From an uncultured Odoribacter sp. (GTDB taxonomy: Bacteria; Bacteroidota; Bacteroidia; Bacteroidales; Marinifilaceae): a stretch of DNA of 59,747 nt. Below the pieces are notes generated by a model. It did not search any database, had not been told where the DNA came from, and worked only from the letters and a program-made list of their open reading frames with translations. Positions 56,710-59,747 of this stretch are shown here, one piece after another (the first letter of the stretch is position 1; every line of letters starts with the position of its first letter). The position numbers and the translations under genes are program-made. The stretch is from assembly GCA_905193145.1 (NCBI GenBank), contig CAJJNP010000003.1:1-59747 (forward strand). Direction: 5' to 3'.

Positions 56710-56739
56710 CAAAGATAATCAAAAGAAAGAAAGAAACAA
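56710..56739 (-). promoter_or_regulatory. Promoter of rpsP-rimM
   Basis: On the minus strand TTG (56739-56737) precedes TATCTTTG (56717-56710) by 19 bases, both consensus boxes. The start would be near 56704, about 42 bases before the rpsP ATG. Confidence 0.65.
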
Positions 56740-56771
56740 CGCATTCCCGCAAAGAAAAATATATCTAAAAA

Positions 56772-57692
56772 TCACTCTTCCAATTCTTCTATCCGCTTTT
56801 TAATCAAATCCTTTTCTGTCTGTGACAAACCTGTCACTTCCTGCGTGAAAAAAATCTTGGCGGCATCTTTTCTTATTTCCGGCAATACATTCAATTCTTT
56901 CAATTTGTCAAAATAGGCATTCACAATATCCTCTTCTGCAACGTCTGCCAATGATTCTGCCACTATATGATTCCAATACGCCACTTCATAAGTCTTATAA
57001 CGATATACGTTGTTATATATCTCACGATTGTTCTTGGGCAACATTTTATCAAAGACATCGATATACTCCAACTGTTCCGCAGCATTCCCCTGCACCAACA
57101 AACTATGATATGTAGGATAATAAAAGCAGGATACTGCCAAAGGAACTTTTACCTGCAACTTAAACAAGTCAACAAATTTTTGATCATATTTTCCCGCATC
57201 CTTTTTCAAAAAGGCATCAATAATACTGTCGTTATGGTTTACTACTGCTTCCAGCAATTTACGGTAATCATCTGGCTCTTGCGAAAACATCTCTTGAGAT
57301 GACGGGAACCACTGATGCTCATAATAATGAGCCATCATCTGTGTCTCTTTGTTACTTCCCTTGCCAAATATCACTGATGTATAATTACCTTCTTTCACTT
57401 TCTGAGCATCCATCTCCAATTCTATCTCCATTCCGGGAGCCAAATAAAGAGGAAATGCAGCCTTGCCATTTAACAAACGCACATATTTACCGTCAGGAAT
57501 CTCCACTTTAAATACAAAACGTCCTCCAGCATCCAAAGAAGCCTCAAACACAGAATCCTGCCCACATACATCAAGCACGACATTTTTACCCAACGGATTT
57601 TTTATCTGTCCGCAAAGCGACACCTCTTTCTTTATACTCGTATTGCATGCCATAAGGCATGCAATACTTACTAAATATATCCACAATTTCAT
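56772..57692 (-). CDS. DUF4369-like lipoprotein without thioredoxin domain, locus 3
   Basis: The 306-residue protein has a lipoprotein signal (LVSIACLMACNTS) and a DUF4369-like beta domain in the first ~115 residues (LCGQIKNPLGKNVVLDVCGQDSVFEASLDAG). The rest is helical with no thioredoxin active site; the C-terminus stops at KRIEELEE. It resembles the N-terminal and helical half of the TlpA-like protein at 15503-16639. It starts at an ATGA overlap with the upstream gene, so translation is coupled. Function is unknown. Confidence 0.72.
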   Translation of the reverse strand: MKLWIYLVSIACLMACNTSIKKEVSLCGQIKNPLGKNVVLDVCGQDSVFEASLDAGGRFVFKVEIPDGKYVRLLNGKAAFPLYLAPGMEIELEMDAQKVKEGNYTSVIFGKGSNKETQMMAHYYEHQWFPSSQEMFSQEPDDYRKLLEAVVNHNDSIIDAFLKKDAGKYDQKFVDLFKLQVKVPLAVSCFYYPTYHSLLVQGNAAEQLEYIDVFDKMLPKNNREIYNNVYRYKTYEVAYWNHIVAESLADVAEEDIVNAYFDKLKELNVLPEIRKDAAKIFFTQEVTGLSQTEKDLIKKRIEELEE

Positions 57693-58645
57693 CGTTCCTC
57701 TACTTTGGTGAAAGTATAAATAATCGGAGTATATTCCATAGTTTCCATTACAGATAATATACCTTGGAAGAAGTCAACCGGAGCATAATCAAACACCATC
57801 ACTTCCAAAGTTCCATCCTCCAAAATACGCACAGCCACTTCTGCTTTTCTCTCCTCTATAGTAGTTGCTGAAAATTTCTCATTTACTTTACTGAATTCAA
57901 TATAAGAATATGTTTTTTGTTCACCATTATATGGATCTTGTACAGTTCTATCTTCAAGGTAAACAACATCACAATCCCTGAAATAATTCTTCATATCTCC
58001 GGCTACATGCAATTTCAACATATCCTTATCTCCAGAAACAAACTCCAATGTATCCAGATTCGAATTATTTACCGGCATATTCACAAAATCACTCGGTTCT
58101 GTTGCTCCTTCATAATTTGTTTTAATATCATCAAAGCTCGTTGTTTCTTTGAACACCCACTTACCAAACAACTTACCTACAGTTGTCGGACCATAAATCT
58201 TGATTTTAATCTTATCATAATTACCTGCCACAAAATTCTCAGCGGCATTGATTTTCATCTCAATAAGGTCTTTACCCTCTTCCAATGCAACATACTTCAA
58301 TTTAATCGTTGCATTCCGTTTTCCTTTGGGCACAACAAATTCAGTTACATTATCTTCAACAGTAAAGTGTGTATTCAATACTGCTGTCGAAGTTTCTGCA
58401 AATACAAATGGCAAATGAATCGCCTCTTTTGCTATATAATTCGTACCGTCCATATTCTTCAACTCAATACCCACAACAACCTCACCACTCAACGCATCCG
58501 TTTCCTTTACAAAAGAATAGATAATCTGTTCTGCCGTAGTAGACGATTCATCTCCGGGTTTTGTTGTAGAATCATCATCGCTACAAGAAGAGAACACCCA
58601 AACCGCACTCATCAAGAATGCTACTAAATACATTACCTTTTTCAT
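57689..58645 (-). CDS. Beta-sandwich lipoprotein, locus 3
   Basis: The 318-residue protein has a lipoprotein signal (FLMSAVWVFSSCSDDDST) and a beta-rich N-terminal half (IYSFVKETDALSGEVVVGIELK, NTHFTVEDNVTEFVVPKGKRNATIKL) resembling Calx-beta/DUF1735-type domains in SusCD operons. The second half begins with GKWVFKETTSFDD and is unassigned. It probably lies at the cell surface. The exact family is uncertain. Confidence 0.68.
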   Translation of the reverse strand: MKKVMYLVAFLMSAVWVFSSCSDDDSTTKPGDESSTTAEQIIYSFVKETDALSGEVVVGIELKNMDGTNYIAKEAIHLPFVFAETSTAVLNTHFTVEDNVTEFVVPKGKRNATIKLKYVALEEGKDLIEMKINAAENFVAGNYDKIKIKIYGPTTVGKLFGKWVFKETTSFDDIKTNYEGATEPSDFVNMPVNNSNLDTLEFVSGDKDMLKLHVAGDMKNYFRDCDVVYLEDRTVQDPYNGEQKTYSYIEFSKVNEKFSATTIEERKAEVAVRILEDGTLEVMVFDYAPVDFFQGILSVMETMEYTPIIYTFTKVEER

Positions 58646-58672
58646 AAATCCTGATTTTTAATAATTAATATG

Positions 58673-58873
58673 TTATTGGTCTTTAATTGCATTATTATAT
58701 TCTTCCCTCAAATCATTCAGCCATGTTCTTTCCTCTGCCGTCAATGCTACCGGCTTCGGCATCACATAACTGGAGTTAAGAGTCTTCTGATAGGGTGGCA
58801 CCTCATTTTCTTTTTCGCAACTACAAAAAAGAAGCATCATTCCTATTATTCCTATTATATATTTTGTCTTCAT
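58673..58873 (-). CDS. Very small lipoprotein, locus 3
   Basis: The ATG at 58873 gives 66 residues: a lipoprotein signal (IIGIIGMMLLFCSCEKENE) and a short polar tail ending YNNAIKDQ. The start of the tail (PPYQKTLNSSYVMPKPVAL) is Pro-rich. It begins 12 bases after the SusD stop. The small size and lipobox suggest an accessory surface protein, but no family is recognised. Confidence 0.65.
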   Translation of the reverse strand: MKTKYIIGIIGMMLLFCSCEKENEVPPYQKTLNSSYVMPKPVALTAEERTWLNDLREEYNNAIKDQ

Positions 58874-58885
58874 AATCTTCAATTT

Positions 58886-59747
58886 TTAAAGTTCATAACC
58901 TGGATTCTGCTGCATACCGGGTACCAATTCAACATCTGCCTGCATAATAGGAGCTGTATACATGAATTTTAGTGTAGTATATTTCAAACCATTTGCCGAC
59001 ACCCAAAATTCCGGTCGCCCGTTCCGTTTCAATTCAAACCAACGATCACCTTCCATAAAAAGCTCTTTCTGGCGCTCCGAAAGGATTGCCCACATCAACT
59101 TAGTCAACGGTTTACCTGTTGCATCTGTTTTCAACAACGATTCAGCATCAACATCCGGCAAACTAGCCTCAGTATAAGGAACATAGGGCGAAATACGATG
59201 CGATCTCAACAGATTCAAATATTTCAGAGCATTTTTTGTATCATCCTGATGGGCATAAGCTTCAGCCATCATTAATACCATTTCAGCAATCCTCACCCGA
59301 CCTCTCAAACGCTTCATCTCTTCACGCTTTGCATTAAATGAAAGTGTATATCTGATATCAGCCTCTTTTTCAGTAAATAAATCTATAAATTTCTTACTTA
59401 CAGGGCGAGCAGCAACTGAAGTCGTAATCTCAGTTTCACTGCCGCTACTGATGCCTTGATAAATAGCCGAACGGATTAAAATATTAGTCTTTGTTGTAGA
59501 TAAATCCTGCACCATATTCACATAATCTGCCCCCGACAATAAAGGATATTTATCCAACAATTCCTCACATAATGGGATTACTTCCTTCCAATTCTGCGTC
59601 CAAAAATACAATTTGGCCAAATAAGCTTTAGCTACATCCGCATCAAAACGATACACATCATTCTGCATATTATAAGCCAAGCCGTCCTTCAAACTCGTTT
59701 CTATAAACTTTACTGTCTCTTTCATATTTGAACGCTTCACCTTTGCT
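58886..59747 (-). CDS. SusD/RagB-family lipoprotein, C-terminal part (partial), locus 3
   Basis: The frame is open to the right edge, so the first part of the gene lies outside the window. The visible 287 or so residues hold the C-terminal SusD hallmarks: helical TPR-like segments (AKAYLAKLYFWTQNWKEVIPLCEEL), VRIAEMVLMMAEAYAHQDDTKNALKYLNLLRSHR and ERQKELFMEGDRWFELKRNG. It is presumably preceded by a susC gene upstream (beyond 59747). Confidence 0.9.
   Translation of the reverse strand, partial: AKVKRSNMKETVKFIETSLKDGLAYNMQNDVYRFDADVAKAYLAKLYFWTQNWKEVIPLCEELLDKYPLLSGADYVNMVQDLSTTKTNILIRSAIYQGISSGSETEITTSVAARPVSKKFIDLFTEKEADIRYTLSFNAKREEMKRLRGRVRIAEMVLMMAEAYAHQDDTKNALKYLNLLRSHRISPYVPYTEASLPDVDAESLLKTDATGKPLTKLMWAILSERQKELFMEGDRWFELKRNGRPEFWVSANGLKYTTLKFMYTAPIMQADVELVPGMQQNPGYEL

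Overview
The window looks like a chromosomal segment from a Bacteroidales bacterium. The signs are three SusC/SusD-type loci, FecR/ECF-sigma gene pairs, DUF4843 and PKD-like lipoproteins, an LptE-type lipoprotein, an S16 protein with a long Ala/Lys/Glu tail, few Shine-Dalgarno sequences, and several upstream sites that fit the Bacteroidetes promoter TTTG-N18-23-TAnnTTTG. The style resembles Odoribacter/Butyricimonas, but that is inference and no sequence search was possible.

Region 1 (1-11626, minus strand) is a fused str/S10/spc translation cluster: rpsL-rpsG-fusA, then rpsJ-rplC-rplD-rplW-rplB-rpsS-rplV-rpsC-rplP-rpmC-rpsQ-rplN-rplX-rplE-rpsN-rpsH-rplF-rplR, running off the left edge towards rpsE. 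It starts from a textbook promoter at 11595-11626. A second candidate promoter lies in an unusual 150-bp spacer between rplX and rplE.

Region 2 (11645-15502, minus) holds a large secreted tricorn-like protease and a 3'-truncated PD-(D/E)XK transposase-family gene.

Region 3 (15472-25886, minus) is nutrient-uptake locus 1: ECF sigma, FecR anti-sigma, SusC with STN signalling domain, SusD, DUF4843 lipoprotein, PKD-like lipoprotein and a TlpA-type thioredoxin lipoprotein. There is a 25-bp palindrome between sigma and fecR. Two tandem hairpins with the same core lie between fecR and susC.

Region 4 (25951-31172, plus) is housekeeping: a sigma-54 activator without a sensor domain, lptE, a TPR protein, secG (split by an in-frame TGA), groES and groEL.

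Region 5 (31154-45176, plus) is locus 2: ECF sigma, FecR, SusC, SusD, a fasciclin-like lipoprotein, a coiled-coil lipoprotein, a thioredoxin, an M16 metallopeptidase and an IPT/TIG lipoprotein. No glycoside hydrolase is present in the window. The protease and thioredoxin partners suggest protein or peptide substrates rather than glycans.

Region 6 (45261-56739) holds two tandem Na/Pi cotransporters, glyS, a DcaP-like porin (plus), then ribF, nrdJ (B12-dependent ribonucleotide reductase), rimM and rpsP (minus).

Region 7 (56772-59747, minus) is the distal part of a third SusCD locus: the C-terminal part of a SusD, a tiny lipoprotein, a beta-sandwich lipoprotein and a DUF4369-like lipoprotein. 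It is cut by the right edge.

The most notable observations are the TGA inside secG, the covarying tandem hairpins before susC of locus 1, and the glycosidase-free SusCD loci carrying redox and protease genes.
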